Shown here: piece after piece, positions 18,543 to 28,180 of the stretch
Layout of the letters: each line of letters opens with the position of its first letter
Position numbering within the stretch: position 1 is the stretch's first letter
Source: Methylobacterium radiotolerans JCM 2831
Lineage (GTDB): Bacteria > Pseudomonadota > Alphaproteobacteria > Rhizobiales > Beijerinckiaceae
Reading direction: 5' to 3'
NCBI RefSeq assembly: GCF_000019725.1
Contig: NC_010505.1
Location: 4,944,001-5,008,000, forward strand
Length of the DNA: 64,000 nucleotides
Notes under the pieces: generated by a model
Databases searched by the model: none
What the model saw: the letters and a program-made list of their open reading frames with translations, nothing else
What the model was told of the DNA's origin: nothing
Translations under genes and position numbers: made by a program

Positions 18543-19268
18543 CTAGCCGTGGCCCGCCCGCGCCACCAGTTCGCGCAGGGTCCGGCCGGTCGCCTCTCCG
18601 GTCACCGGCAGCTTGGCGCCGCGCTCGAACTTCTCGATCGCCGCGCGGGTGCCGGGACCCATCGCGCCGTCGGGCTTCACCGCGTAGCCGAGCTTCGACA
18701 GCGCCTTCTGGGCGCGCAGCACCGGATCGCCGTCCTTCTCGGGCTTGGCCGCCTTCGCGTCCTTCGTGTCCTTCGGGGTCGGCTTGGCGGCCGGCCGGAC
18801 CGGCGACCCCTTCGGGGTGACCGAGGCGGTGGTCTCCTCGGACCGGATCAGCTCGCCGATCGCGTCCCGGGCCGCCGGCTTGGCTTGGAGCGGTGCGGCG
18901 GCACGGTCGGCCTCGACGACGCGCACCGGCTCCCGGGCCGGTTCCCGGGCGGGTTCCCGGGTGGCCTCCTTGGCGGCCGGCGCCGCCTCGCGGGGGGCGG
19001 GCGCTTTCTGGGCGAGCTTCGGCAGGATCGGCGCCGGGTGGCGCCCGGTCTGGTAGCCGAGGGCGTTGACGCAGACGAAACCCGCCGCGCCGAGGGCGAC
19101 GAGGCTGCCGAGAACAGTGCCCGGACTGGTGCGGCAGGTGGCGCCCGTCGCCTTCAGCGCGCCGACGAGCACGGCGCGCCAGTCGCCCTGGACCGCGGCG
19201 CGGCGCGGCGCGGACCGGCGGGCGCGGCCGGGTTCGCCCGGTACGGTGATCTCGCGGTAGCCTGACAT
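18543..19268 (-). CDS. Membrane-anchored peptidoglycan-binding domain protein
   Basis: 241 aa. A basic cytoplasmic N-terminus is followed by one membrane segment (about 50-70, LGSLVALGAAGFVCVNALGY), a long Ala/Pro/Lys/Glu-rich periplasmic linker with repeated REPAREPAREP, and a C-terminal PG_binding_1 domain (VLRAQKALSKLGYAVKPDGAMGPGTRAAIEKFE) that would hold peptidoglycan. Of two adjacent ATGs, 19268 has the better spacing from GGAAGGAG. It lies 26 bases downstream of no co-directional gene start but immediately follows the histidine kinase stop, so co-transcription with the kinase is likely. Confidence 0.85.
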   Translation of the reverse strand: MSGYREITVPGEPGRARRSAPRRAAVQGDWRAVLVGALKATGATCRTSPGTVLGSLVALGAAGFVCVNALGYQTGRHPAPILPKLAQKAPAPREAAPAAKEATREPAREPAREPVRVVEADRAAAPLQAKPAARDAIGELIRSEETTASVTPKGSPVRPAAKPTPKDTKDAKAAKPEKDGDPVLRAQKALSKLGYAVKPDGAMGPGTRAAIEKFERGAKLPVTGEATGRTLRELVARAGHG

Positions 19269-19294
19269 CATGTCTCCTTCCGGGGATCTTCGGG

Positions 19295-21187
19295 TCAGCC
19301 GGTGCGGCGCAGGACCGGCTCGGCCGGGGCCGCGGCGGGGCCCGGCTCCGCGTCGAACAGGCCGAGCGGCAGGCGCACCACGCGGCGCGGCGCCGGGGCG
19401 CCCCGCACGGCCGTGCGGATCGGGGCCGGGCCGTGCGCGGTCGCGGGGGCCTGGCAGACGAGGGGCAGGGTGACGGTCACCACGGTCCCGGCCTGCGGGG
19501 CGCTCTCGATCAGCAGGGAGCCGCCGTGGAGGCCGACGAGGCCCTGGACCACCGACAGGCCGAGGCCGGTGCCCTCGTGCTGCCGCTTGTAGCCGCCGCT
19601 CCCGGCCTGGAAGAACGGGGTGCCGAGCTTGGGCAGGTCGTCCGCGCCGATGCCGACGCCGGTATCGGCCACGACGATGTCCAGGCTGCCCGCGCCGCGC
19701 CGCAGGGAGAGGTCGATGCGGCCGCCCGACGGGGTGAACTTCACGGCGTTCGAGATGAGGTTGATCAGGACCTGCCGGCAGGCGGCGGGATCGGCCGTGA
19801 TCTCCACCGGTCCCGACGGGGCGGCGGTGAGGGCGACGCCGGCGGCGTCGGCCTTCAGCCGCATCAGGTCGCAGCAGCCCCGGAGCAGGTCCGCGACGTC
19901 GAAGGTCTCGGGCGCGCAGTCGAAGTTGCCGCTCTGGATCCGGCTCATGTCGAGCAGCGTGTTGACAACGCCGAGCAGGTGGTGGCCGGAGGCGCCGATG
20001 ATGCCGGCATATTCCCGCGCCTGGACCGGCCCGAGGCTGACGGCGCCTTCGCCCGCCAGGACCTCGGAGAAGCCGATGATCGCGTTGAGCGGCGTGCGCA
20101 ACTCGTGGGTGACGTTGGCCAGGAACCGGCCCTTGATCGCGTCGGCCCGCTCGGCCTCGGCGCGGGCGCGCTCCAGTTCCGCGGCGTGCCGGTGGTGCTC
20201 GGTCATGTCGCGGGTGACCGCCACGACCGCCATGGCGGCGTCGTGCGGGCCGTGCTCGATCCGGTGGGCGCGCATCTCGGCGTAGATCAGGCTCGCGCCG
20301 TCGGCGCGGCCGGTCTCGGGCTCGACGTGCAGGCGCAGGGGCAGCGTCGCGGGGCGCCCGGTCGCGGCGACGTCGCTCACCGCCTTGAGGAAGGCCGGAC
20401 GGTCGGCGACGTGGACGCGCTCCAGCAGGCCGTGGCCGCGCAGCCGGGCCGGGTCGCTGCCGAGGAGCCGCACGGCCGAGACCGAGGCCTCCAGGACGCG
20501 GCCGTTGCGGTCGTGCCAGGTCACGAGGTCGTCGATCGCCGAGAGCAGCAGCCGGTCGCGGGCCTCGTTGTCGCGCAGCCGCTCGCGCCAGACGCCCTCG
20601 TTGCGCATGTGCTCCAGGGCCTGGGCGGCGACGTGGCCGATCGCCGTGATCGCGAAGGCCGGCAGGGCGATCGCGGCCGAGATGTCCATGACCGGCAGGG
20701 AGCCGGCCCAGGCCCCGAGGGCCACCACGGCCAGCACGCCGAGGACCGCCATCGCGGCGGCCGCGATCGTCGCGCGGAGCGAGCCGGAGACCAGCGCCTC
20801 CAGGGGGATCGCCACGAGCCAGACCGCGGCGGGCGAGGTGACGCCGCCGGTGACGCCCGCCAGGGCGACGACGAGGCCGGTCAGGCCCGCCGACGAGACC
20901 GCGTGGGCGACCCAGAGGGAGCCGGTGCGGGTGAGGAGGACGGCGGCGAGGACCGGCAGCAGCAGGCTCGCGATCGCCAGGACCTCGAAGCCCGACGGCA
21001 CCCCCCGCCAGAGCAGGTAGGGCGGCAGCCCGGCCATCATCACGGCGCCGGTCGCCAGCCGCGACACCAGGAAGCGCTGGTGGCGCGCACGGGCGGCCGG
21101 ATTGTCGGCCACGGATTCGTGGACGAGACCCGCGAGCCGGTCGTCGATCAGAGACGTCAGGACAGTCTTGATGGTCAAGGTTGGCAC
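19295..21187 (-). CDS. Membrane PAS sensor histidine kinase, DivJ/PleC-like
   Basis: Hybrid-free sensor kinase of about 630 aa. About six N-terminal membrane segments (between residues 35 and 185) are followed by a PAS domain, the HisKA H-box (ANVTHELRTPLNAIIGFSE, phosphoacceptor His), and a HATPase domain with N-box (NLISNAVKFTP), G1 (DTGVGIGADDL) and G2 (GTGLGLSVVQGLVGLHGG). Multi-TM plus PAS plus this H-box resembles alphaproteobacterial cell-cycle kinases DivJ/PleC, but identity is not proven. Start uncertain: GTG at 21187 or TTG at 21178 (LTIKTVLTSLIDDRL); the frame is open to 21340. It probably forms an operon with the peptidoglycan-binding protein downstream. Confidence 0.9.
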   Translation of the reverse strand: MPTLTIKTVLTSLIDDRLAGLVHESVADNPAARARHQRFLVSRLATGAVMMAGLPPYLLWRGVPSGFEVLAIASLLLPVLAAVLLTRTGSLWVAHAVSSAGLTGLVVALAGVTGGVTSPAAVWLVAIPLEALVSGSLRATIAAAAMAVLGVLAVVALGAWAGSLPVMDISAAIALPAFAITAIGHVAAQALEHMRNEGVWRERLRDNEARDRLLLSAIDDLVTWHDRNGRVLEASVSAVRLLGSDPARLRGHGLLERVHVADRPAFLKAVSDVAATGRPATLPLRLHVEPETGRADGASLIYAEMRAHRIEHGPHDAAMAVVAVTRDMTEHHRHAAELERARAEAERADAIKGRFLANVTHELRTPLNAIIGFSEVLAGEGAVSLGPVQAREYAGIIGASGHHLLGVVNTLLDMSRIQSGNFDCAPETFDVADLLRGCCDLMRLKADAAGVALTAAPSGPVEITADPAACRQVLINLISNAVKFTPSGGRIDLSLRRGAGSLDIVVADTGVGIGADDLPKLGTPFFQAGSGGYKRQHEGTGLGLSVVQGLVGLHGGSLLIESAPQAGTVVTVTLPLVCQAPATAHGPAPIRTAVRGAPAPRRVVRLPLGLFDAEPGPAAAPAEPVLRRTG

Positions 21188-21439
21188 GCGTCGCGCTGGC
21201 TGCGTTCCCGCATCCGTCGCGCCTCCGGTTCGACTTCGAACGACTACCGGACGGTCGCAGAGCCGGCTTAAACGAGTGTTGCGGGACTTGTCCGAATGGT
21301 CGGGATGCTTTCCGCGAGGTAACCAGCCGATCGCGAACAAGCTTCGTTCACCATCGTGCGGGAAAGCTCGGGTTGGTAGAGGCCCGGTTCACGAAATCCG
21401 TCGAATGCTTCGCGCGATCTCGAGCGGAGGAACCGTCTC

Positions 21440-21793
21440 ATGACCGTCCTGCTGCGCGCCGCGCTGGTGATCGGCGTGCTCTCCTACTTCGCCATGCTTC
21501 GCACCGGCGCGGATCCGGCCGCGGAGGCCCGTAAGCTCGCCGGGGCGGTCCCGAGCGCCCAGGCGGTCGTGCCGGCCGCCCTGGAGGCGGTCCCGCCCGA
21601 GACCCGGGACCGGGCGGTGCGCGCCGTGCTGGCCCGTGGCCTGATGGCGGAGCTGAGCCGCCGCGCCGCGGAGGCGCCGCCCTCGAACGACACCCTGCAG
21701 GAGACCGACCGGCAGCCCGCTTGGCGGGGCGCCGAGCCGCAGAGCGATCCGAAGAGTGGTCCGAAGGGCGATCTCCGGACCGAGCCGCGCTGA
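21440..21793 (+). CDS. Small membrane-anchored hypothetical protein
   Basis: 117 aa with one N-terminal hydrophobic segment (MTVLLRAALVIGVLSYFAML) and an Ala/Pro-rich extracytoplasmic tail with repeated acidic-basic stretches. GGAGG lies 9 bases before the ATG. It is divergent from the histidine kinase, sharing a 250-base promoter region. No family recognised. Confidence 0.65.
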   Translation: MTVLLRAALVIGVLSYFAMLRTGADPAAEARKLAGAVPSAQAVVPAALEAVPPETRDRAVRAVLARGLMAELSRRAAEAPPSNDTLQETDRQPAWRGAEPQSDPKSGPKGDLRTEPR

Positions 21794-21804
21794 CGGCCGG
21801 CCGG

Positions 21805-22935
21805 TCAGGCCGGCTCCCCGCCGCTCGCCGTCCGGGCCCGCGCCGGCACGGGCGGCCGCTGCGCGGCGACGCGCTCGGCGCCCTGGCGCAGCTTGGCCTC
21901 CGGGCCGTGCGCCGGCTGGTGGGCCTCGCTCCGCCCGCGCTCGGCCAGCGGCCGGTCGAGGATCGCGGCGATCAGGTCCCGGGAGGCGGGGCGGCTCACG
22001 GTGCGGAACAGCCGGACGAGGTCGGCCACGCGCTCGGCCGAGCGAGCCACCCCCTGGTTGAGGGTCAGGAAGATGTAGACCGCTTCCTCCTCGTGCAGGC
22101 CGGCGGCCCGCAGGCCGAGGGTCAGCAGATCGTAGCGGGCGCTCGCGTCGGCGACCACCGTCAGGAAATCGCGGGGCAGGCCGAGTCCGTCGGCCAGCGC
22201 CGCCATGAAGGCCGGCACGTCGCGGGCCGCGGACAGGCCGGTCAGGGTCTCGCCGAGGCCGCGGGGCGGCGGCGGGCAGGGGCGCAGGGCGGCGGTCGCC
22301 TCCACGGCCCGGCCGATCACCGTGCGGCGCATCGGGTCGGCGTGGAGGTACAGGGGCACGAGGTCGGCGGCCGACACGTCGGGCCGGACCAGCAGCAGCC
22401 GGGCGAGGTCGGGGGCGCCGCGGCCGCGATCCACGAGCCGCGACAGGGCCGCGCCCCGCAGGGTGTGGCCGAGATTGGCCGCCAGCGCGCGGTCGATCTC
22501 GGGGCGGCCCTCGCGGGACAGTTCGTCCACCGCCTCCCGGCTCAGCCCGGCCCGGGCGGCGATGCGGGCGGCGATGTCCGACCCCTCGGCCAGGGCCGCC
22601 TCGATCAGGCGGTGGCTCAGGGTCGGGGCCAGCTCCACCACCGCGTCGCGGGCGCCGCCGCCGCGCAGGGCGAGCGCCTCCAGCACCGCGGGTGGCGTCT
22701 CGGGGCAGGGGGCCAGCTTGCGGGCCACGACCCGGGCGGTCTCCTCGTCCACCGTCGGGATCAGGCCGCAGGCCAGGGACTCGAAGATCTCGATCTCGGT
22801 CCGGTCCCGGGCCGCGGCCCGGACGAACAGGTCCGTCTGAACCCGGAGGATCACCGGCTTGAGATCGAGATTCTCGATGCGCGACAGTTCGAGGAGCCCG
22901 GACAGGTCCGGCGGAGCATCGACGGATGGGGGCAT
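21805..22935 (-). CDS. DUF2336 domain protein
   Basis: Mostly helical protein of 376 aa with HEAT-like repeats (VVELAPTLSHRLIEAAL; IAARAGLSREAVDELS; PEIDRALAANLGHTL), matching DUF2336, a family of unknown function common in Methylobacterium and relatives. The frame starts with TTG at 22953; the ATG at 22935 (MPPSVDAPPDLSG) is preferred. Neither has a strong ribosome site. It is convergent with the small membrane protein gene, 11 bases away. Confidence 0.8.
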   Translation of the reverse strand: MPPSVDAPPDLSGLLELSRIENLDLKPVILRVQTDLFVRAAARDRTEIEIFESLACGLIPTVDEETARVVARKLAPCPETPPAVLEALALRGGGARDAVVELAPTLSHRLIEAALAEGSDIAARIAARAGLSREAVDELSREGRPEIDRALAANLGHTLRGAALSRLVDRGRGAPDLARLLLVRPDVSAADLVPLYLHADPMRRTVIGRAVEATAALRPCPPPPRGLGETLTGLSAARDVPAFMAALADGLGLPRDFLTVVADASARYDLLTLGLRAAGLHEEEAVYIFLTLNQGVARSAERVADLVRLFRTVSRPASRDLIAAILDRPLAERGRSEAHQPAHGPEAKLRQGAERVAAQRPPVPARARTASGGEPA

Positions 22936-23071
22936 GGAGGATCGGTTACGCAAGACTGCAGTAAGGTCACGCTAACCGCATCGACGTGAATCGACCTTTA
23001 AGCCGCCTCCGCCGCGACCGTGCCGTCCTGCGCCAGGATGGCACCGGCCCGGTTCCGCCCCGGCCCCGCCG

Positions 23072-23428
23072 TCAGCGCGTCAGCCAGAGCACGAGGCCGA
23101 GCCCCACGGCGGCCGCGACGATGAGGCCGGCGTAGAGCGGCAGGACCCAGGGCTGCCGCTGGTGCGGGTAGCCCTGGGCCACCCGCTCCGAGGGCGCCCG
23201 CTCGTTCTGTCTGGCGATCCGGACCTCCCGGGGCGTCGGCGGCGTCCCGCCGGCCTCCTCGCAGGTCCCGAGCGGGGCCGCGCCGATATCCATGTGCGGG
23301 GTCTTGTCGGCGGTGCGGCCGCTGTCGATGTCGCCCTTGAGCTGCGCGGCGGTCGGCGCCTCGGAATCCGGCGGCGGATCGACGGGCAGGTTCGCGGGGG
23401 GCGGCGGGGTCTCGGATCGCAGCGTCAT
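23072..23428 (-). CDS. Small tail-anchored membrane protein of unknown function
   Basis: 118 aa: a polar Pro-rich N-terminal two-thirds and one C-terminal membrane segment (WVLPLYAGLIVAAAVGLGLV). The ATG at 23428 is the only good start. The motif HMDIGAAPLGTCEEAGG hints at a conserved family, but I cannot name one. Confidence 0.65.
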   Translation of the reverse strand: MTLRSETPPPPANLPVDPPPDSEAPTAAQLKGDIDSGRTADKTPHMDIGAAPLGTCEEAGGTPPTPREVRIARQNERAPSERVAQGYPHQRQPWVLPLYAGLIVAAAVGLGLVLWLTR

Positions 23429-23497
23429 CGGGGGGCTCCACTCTCCGAGATCAACGCCCAGTGAGCCGTGTCGGCTTCGGCCAGGATGTCGCGGATC

Positions 23498-23959
23498 TCA
23501 CCCGTCCCCGGCGCCCCGCTTCAGCAGCGGCCGCGCGAGCATCGTCCCTTCTGCGGCGAAGCCGGCGGCGGCGCAGAAGGCGCGCAGGGCCTCCTGGTCC
23601 GGCCCCGCGGCCAGGAGCAGCCGGTCGCAGCCCGCCTGCCGCGCCGCCCGGCCGGCCGCCTTCAGCAGGACCCGTCCGATGCCGCGGCGGCGGGACTCGG
23701 CGGCGACCGCGAGGCCGGTGATCAGGCCGAAGGGCCGCGGCGCGTCGAGGGTCCGCACGGGGGCGACGGCGATGACGCCGCTCGGCGGTCCCCATTCCAC
23801 GGCGACGAGGGCGCTGCCGCCGTCCCGCTGCAGGGCTTCGAGCCGGGCCGCGAGGTCGGCGGCACCGACCGAGACCCCCGCCTCGCCCAGCAGGGCCGCG
23901 AGGCCCGCGGCATCGGCCCCCGCGGCGGCGCGGATCTCCAGCCCGTAGCGATTGCCCAA
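23498..23959 (-). CDS. GNAT family N-acetyltransferase
   Basis: 153-aa acetyltransferase: FGLITGLAVAAESRRRGIGR with the acetyl-CoA loop R-R-R-G-I-G, followed by VLLKAAGRAARQAGCDRLLLAAG and ALRAFCAAAGFAAEG. It starts with TTG at 23959 (MGNRYGLEIRAAAGAD) behind GGGAGCGGGA. Substrate unknown. It lies 70 bases upstream of the tail-anchored protein and may share its transcript. Confidence 0.82.
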   Translation of the reverse strand: MGNRYGLEIRAAAGADAAGLAALLGEAGVSVGAADLAARLEALQRDGGSALVAVEWGPPSGVIAVAPVRTLDAPRPFGLITGLAVAAESRRRGIGRVLLKAAGRAARQAGCDRLLLAAGPDQEALRAFCAAAGFAAEGTMLARPLLKRGAGDG

Positions 23960-24244
23960 ATCCCGCTCCCGATCGGCCTGTCCGGCCGTTCAACGCATCG
24001 CGACGCCTCTCGGCGCCTCGCGGTGCCTCGCAGCATGGCGCGGCGTGTCTCCGCCCGGGTGTGTCGATCATCGGGCATTCCGTCGCCGATGCCGGAGGCC
24101 CGTCGGGCGCGTCCGCTCCGACAGCGCCGACCTTCCGGATCTCCCCTCCGGCCAGCCCGATCAAGCCGGCGCGATCGCCCTGGGCGGAACGCGGAGGGCC
24201 GTCCGCGCTTTGCCCTCCGGTCGTCGGGTCGGGGAGCGCGCAGC

Positions 24245-24439
24245 ATGGCGGGGCGGGTGACGGATCGATTCCCCGAGGCGGAGGCCGATCAGGCGCGGCC
24301 GGAGCCCGCGCCGGTGCCCGAGCGGCCGGTGCCGCGGCCCGGGAGGACCGAGGCGGAGGCCGAGCCGGACGAGCGGCACAGGGCCGAGACGGAGATCGCC
24401 GCGGGCGACGTGGCCGACGACCTCGCCGACTTCGCGTAA
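24245..24439 (+). CDS. Small acidic hypothetical protein
   Basis: 64 aa, very acidic and Pro/Glu/Ala-rich (EAEADQARPEPAP, GDVADDLADFA), with no hydrophobic segment. GGGGAG lies 9 bases before the ATG. The frame continues upstream as a long GC-rich open frame without stops, so only the ribosome site and composition argue for this gene. Low certainty. Confidence 0.4.
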   Translation: MAGRVTDRFPEAEADQARPEPAPVPERPVPRPGRTEAEAEPDERHRAETEIAAGDVADDLADFA

Positions 24440-24520
24440 CGGACCGACGCGCGGGGCGCGCGCCGGCCGGTATCCACGAGCCCCGGGCGGGTGCCGGGCT
24501 CGGGCCTGCGTCGGGCGGTC

Positions 24521-25030
24521 TCAGGCCGTCTCTTTGGCCTTGCGGGAGCGGCTGGCGCGCTTCGGCTTCTCGGTCGCCTCCGCGACGGGCTCGGGAGCCG
24601 GCGCCGGAGCGGCGGACTTGCGGCGCTGCTGGCCGAGGCCGAGGCTGCGGGCGAGTTCCGAGCGCTGGGCCGAGTAGCTCGCGGCCGTCGACGGATAGTC
24701 GCGCGGCAGCCCGAAGCGCTCGCGATACTGCTCGATCGTCAGGCCGTTGCGCGACAGGTGCCGCTTCAGTGTCTTGTACGGCTTGCCGTCGATGAACGAG
24801 ATCAGGGCGTCCGGTGTCACAGACTTGCGGATCTGGGCCGGCGTCGGCTTGTCGGCCGTCTCGGTGACGGCCGCCGCGGGGGCGGACAGCTTCGTCAGCG
24901 CGGCATGAACGCCGGCGAGCAGACCGGGCAATTCGCTGATCGGCACGGAGTTGTTCGAGACGTACGCCGAGACGATGTCGGACGCCTGCTCGATAAAGGT
25001 CTGCTGCTGCTCAGTGGCGTTGTCGTCCAT
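24521..25030 (-). CDS. mucR: Ros/MucR family transcriptional regulator lacking zinc ligands
   Basis: 169 aa. MucR proteins are H-NS-like global repressors of AT-rich and virulence or symbiosis genes in Rhizobiales. The family core is plain: SVTPDALISFIDGKPYKTLKRHL followed by GLTIEQYRERFGLPRDYP and SAQRSELARSLGLG. In zinc-binding members the first part has two cysteines and a second histidine; here they are Ser, Asp and Asn, so the finger should fold without zinc, as reported for some Mesorhizobium homologues. The N-terminal half is the oligomerisation region, and the C-terminal tail is Lys/Arg/Ala-rich. It is followed by no operon partner. Confidence 0.92.
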   Translation of the reverse strand: MDDNATEQQQTFIEQASDIVSAYVSNNSVPISELPGLLAGVHAALTKLSAPAAAVTETADKPTPAQIRKSVTPDALISFIDGKPYKTLKRHLSRNGLTIEQYRERFGLPRDYPSTAASYSAQRSELARSLGLGQQRRKSAAPAPAPEPVAEATEKPKRASRSRKAKETA

Positions 25031-25467
25031 CGATGATTCCCTCTATCCGACCGTGGTGAGACGGTTCTAACGTCTGTGCAGCAAAATCAAGTCGTCGTCG
25101 AGCATTTCCCTACACAATGCCCCCGCCATGAACACGCATATTATTCAAACCGAGGGTCGAGCTGAAATCGACGGTGGAGCAAACCGACACCCCGGAGCCG
25201 AGGTTGGATGAGACCGGGCTACGCGGACGGGCATCGATTATGCCTTCTGCCGCGATCTCGCCGCCGGCTTCCTCTGCGAAGATCCGTCTCCGGTCAGATG
25301 AGAGGCGCAGAACTTCACGCGGGGGCCCGCCGGGACGGCCCGTGAGCCGGTCGGGGCGGGACGAACGTTTCGGCCCGACTGTCACGTGATCTGCGGCGGT
25401 CCGGTCATGGCCTCGGGGGCGGCCGGGCGATAAGGATCCGGGCGGGGCAGGAGCCGGGGCGATCGAC
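25031..25467. other. Intergenic region upstream of mucR
   Basis: 437 bases between the divergent mucR and thioesterase genes. The 120 bases next to mucR are relatively AT-rich (GCAAAATCAAGTCG, ATATTATTCAAACC), as expected for an autoregulated mucR promoter. No gene supported. Confidence 0.45.
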
Positions 25468-25881
25468 GTGGACCAGCAATCGGAACCGGGCACCGTCTTC
25501 GGCGCCACCATCCCGTTCGTGGATTACTGCGGGATCGAGGCGCTCGACGTCCGCGCGGGCCGGACGCGGCTGCGCCTCCCCCTGCGACCGGAGCACGCCA
25601 ACAACCTCGGCATCGCCCATGGCGGCGCGCTCTGCACCCTGCTCGACGTCGCCCTCGGGACGGCGGCGCGGCTGCGGGCGGGGCGCCCCGTGGTGACCCT
25701 CGACATGCAGACCCGCTTCCTCGCGCCCGGCCGCGGCGTCCTGACGGCCGAGGGACGGGTCACCCGGGCCGGGCGGTCGGTGATCTTCTGCGAGGCCGAG
25801 ATCCGCGACGAGGCCGGGGAACTGGTGGCGACCGCCACGGGGCTGCTCAAGCCCGTCGGCGAGCGGTCGGCGCCCGCGTAG
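25468..25881 (+). CDS. PaaI-type hotdog-fold thioesterase
   Basis: 137-aa acyl-CoA thioesterase-like protein. The hotdog helix carries [20 protein letters not shown], the H-G-G motif and downstream Asp of the PaaI/4HBT family, then [12 protein letters not shown] and [22 protein letters not shown]. It starts at a GTG (25468). The physiological acyl-CoA is unknown. It lies 80 bases upstream of hemF in the same direction and may be co-transcribed. Confidence 0.87.
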   Translation: MDQQSEPGTVFGATIPFVDYCGIEALDVRAGRTRLRLPLRPEHANNLGIAHGGALCTLLDVALGTAARLRAGRPVVTLDMQTRFLAPGRGVLTAEGRVTRAGRSVIFCEAEIRDEAGELVATATGLLKPVGERSAPA

Positions 25882-25961
25882 GCCGGCGCGGGAGCCCCGC
25901 GCGGTCACGCGGGGTCGCGACCGCATTGACGTGCGCCCGGCAGGGTGGAAAAGCCTGTGCC

Positions 25962-26894
25962 ATGACGATGCCGGACGACGCGCGCGCAGCCCTGGCTGCG
26001 CCTCCCTCCGAGGCCGACGTGACGGCCATGAAGTCCGAGGCCGCGGCGTGGTTCGAGACGCTGCGCGACCGGATCGTCGCCGCCTTGGAGACCCTCGAGG
26101 CGGAGGCGGCGGGTCCGTTCCACCCCGACGCGCCCGAGGCCCCGGGGACGTTCGAGAAGACGCCGTGGAACCGGACCGACCATACCGGGCGGCCGGGCGG
26201 CGGCGGCGTCATGGCGATGCTGCGGGGCCGCGTCTTCGAGAAGGCCGGCGTGCACATCTCGACGGTGCACGGCGAGTTCGCGCCGGAATTCCGCGCCCAG
26301 ATGCCCGGCGCCGCCGAGGATCCGCGCTTCTTCGCCACCGGCATCTCGCTGATCGCCCATCCGTGGAACCCGCACGTGCCGACGGTGCACATGAACACCC
26401 GGTTCGTCGCCACGACGCGGGCGTGGTTCGGGGGCGGGGCCGATCTGACGCCGGTGCTCGACCGGCGCCGCACGCAGGAGGATCCCGACAGCCGCCACTT
26501 CCACGCCTGCCTGGAGCGGGCCTGCGCGGCGCACGGCATCGATCACGCCCGCTACAAGGCGTGGTGCGACGAGTACTTCCACCTCAAGCACCGGAACGAG
26601 CCGCGCGGCATCGGCGGGATCTTCTACGATTACCTCTGGAGCGGGACGCCGCAGGCCGACCTCGCCTACACCCGCGACGTGGGCCGGGCCTTCCTGGAGG
26701 CCTACCCGAAGATCGTGCGCGACAATCTCGGCACGCCCTGGACCGAGGCGGACCGCCACGAGCAGCAGGTGCGGCGGGGCCGCTACGTGGAGTTCAACCT
26801 GCTCTACGACCGGGGCACGATCTTCGGCCTGAAGACGGGCGGCAACGTCGCCTCCATCCTCTCCTCGATGCCGCCGACTGTGCGCTGGCCGTGA
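25962..26894 (+). CDS. hemF: Oxygen-dependent coproporphyrinogen III oxidase HemF
   Basis: Catalyses the oxygen-dependent oxidative decarboxylation of coproporphyrinogen III to protoporphyrinogen IX in haem synthesis. 310 aa from the ATG at 25962. Diagnostic blocks: [41 protein letters not shown], the HemF signature around [11 protein letters not shown], and the end [20 protein letters not shown] then [13 protein letters not shown]. The stop overlaps the helicase start (GTGA at 26891-26894), so the two are translationally coupled. Confidence 0.97.
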   Translation: MTMPDDARAALAAPPSEADVTAMKSEAAAWFETLRDRIVAALETLEAEAAGPFHPDAPEAPGTFEKTPWNRTDHTGRPGGGGVMAMLRGRVFEKAGVHISTVHGEFAPEFRAQMPGAAEDPRFFATGISLIAHPWNPHVPTVHMNTRFVATTRAWFGGGADLTPVLDRRRTQEDPDSRHFHACLERACAAHGIDHARYKAWCDEYFHLKHRNEPRGIGGIFYDYLWSGTPQADLAYTRDVGRAFLEAYPKIVRDNLGTPWTEADRHEQQVRRGRYVEFNLLYDRGTIFGLKTGGNVASILSSMPPTVRWP

Positions 26895-28009
26895 GTGCGG
26901 GTCTGCCGGCCGCCTACGCGCCGCAGCAGGACGCGGCGCTGAAGGCGATCGCCGCGTGGCGGCGGGACGGGGGATCGCAGGTGTTCCGGCTGTTCGGCTA
27001 TGCCGGCACCGGCAAGACGACGCTCGCCCGCCGCATCGCCGAGGACGTCGACGGCACGGTGGTCTACGGGGCCTTCACCGGCAAGGCGGCCTCGGTGATG
27101 CGCCAGAAGGGCTGCTACGACGCCGCCACGATCCACTCGCTGATCTACCGCACCAAGGAGGCGGAGGAGGGCGGGCCCACCTTCACGCTGAACCGGTCGG
27201 GCCCGGCCGCCAAGGCGGACCTGATCATCATCGACGAGTGCTCGATGGTCGATTCCGACCTCGGCAACGATCTCCTGTCCTTCGAGCGGCCGGTCCTCGT
27301 TCTGGGCGACCCGGCGCAGCTGCCGCCGGTGCGCGGCGGCGGCTTCTTCACCGAGGCGGAGCCCGACGTGATGCTCACCGAGGTCCACCGGCAGGCCAAG
27401 GACGACCCGATCGTCCGCATGGCGATGACGGTGCGCGAGGGCGGCCGGCTGGAGCTCGGCAGCTACGGGCAGAGCCGGATCGTGTCACGCCGCGCCCTGG
27501 ATCCGGCCGAGGTGCTCGAGTGCGACCAGGTTCTGGTCGGTCTGAACAAGACCCGCCGCCTCTACAATGCCCGGCTCCGGGAACTCGCGGGCCACACGGA
27601 CCCGATGCCGGCGATCGGCGAGAAGCTGGTCTGCCTGCGCAACGACCGGGTGAAGGGCTTGCTCAACGGCTCGACCTGGACCGTGCAGGCCCTGCGCGCG
27701 CCGCCGCGTCCGGACCTGATCCGCCTCGACGTGGTGCCGGAGGACGACCCGGCGCTCCGCCGGAAGCCCACCGACATCAAGGTGCTGCGCGCGATGATCT
27801 CCGGCACGGACGAGGAGATCCCGCTGTTCCTGCGACGCGAGACGGACGAGTTCACCTACGGCTACGCGCTGACGGTGCACAAGGCACAGGGGTCGCAGTG
27901 GGATCGGGTGACGCTGTTCGACGAATCCTACGCGTTCCGCGAGCACCGGGCGCGCTGGCTCTACACCGGCCTGACCCGCGCCGCGCAGGCGATCACCGTG
28001 GTGGTCTGA
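26891..28009 (+). CDS. RecD-like SF1B ATP-dependent DNA helicase
   Basis: 372-aa 5'-3' helicase-like protein. Motifs in order: Walker [17 protein letters not shown] (about 36-50), [10 protein letters not shown] (motif II), [12 protein letters not shown] (motif III), and the UvrD_C_2 block [17 protein letters not shown] with YTGLTRAAQ (motif VI). Size and layout resemble phage Dda or a stripped-down RecD2 without an N-terminal extension. It starts at a GTG overlapping the hemF stop. Frames running further upstream are the shadow of hemF. Role probably DNA repair or replication restart; its coupling to a haem gene is unexplained. Confidence 0.9.
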   Translation: MSAGLPAAYAPQQDAALKAIAAWRRDGGSQVFRLFGYAGTGKTTLARRIAEDVDGTVVYGAFTGKAASVMRQKGCYDAATIHSLIYRTKEAEEGGPTFTLNRSGPAAKADLIIIDECSMVDSDLGNDLLSFERPVLVLGDPAQLPPVRGGGFFTEAEPDVMLTEVHRQAKDDPIVRMAMTVREGGRLELGSYGQSRIVSRRALDPAEVLECDQVLVGLNKTRRLYNARLRELAGHTDPMPAIGEKLVCLRNDRVKGLLNGSTWTVQALRAPPRPDLIRLDVVPEDDPALRRKPTDIKVLRAMISGTDEEIPLFLRRETDEFTYGYALTVHKAQGSQWDRVTLFDESYAFREHRARWLYTGLTRAAQAITVVV

Positions 28010-28090
28010 GCTGGCTTCGGCGCGCGACGTCTCGCTTGTGAAGCCGGACCGCGCGTGCTACGCACCGCCCGTCTCATCGAGGCACCTTGC

Positions 28091-28180
28091 GGAGAGGTGG
28101 CAGAGCGGTTGAATGCACCGCACTCGAAATGCGGCATGCCTGCAAGGGCATCGGGGGTTCGAATCCCCCCCTCTCCGCCA
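28091..28180 (+). tRNA. tRNA-Ser(CGA)
   Basis: 90 bases including an encoded CCA. The acceptor arms GGAGAGG and CCTCTCC pair perfectly, the anticodon loop reads CACTCGAAATG (anticodon CGA), there is a long variable arm (GCATGCCTGCAAGGGCATC region), and the T-loop is GGTTCGAATCC. The long variable arm and CGA anticodon identify serine. An accessory island begins directly after it. Confidence 0.97.

Noticed and set aside
25931..26890. N-terminal 320 residues of a 692-aa frame ending in the helicase
   Set aside because: Out-of-frame shadow of hemF; the helicase starts at the GTG overlapping the hemF stop.
28157..28180. tRNA-Ser 3' end as attL with a matching attR downstream
   Set aside because: I could not find a second copy of the tRNA 3' end in the window by reading, and there is no integrase; island status rests on gene content and composition only.
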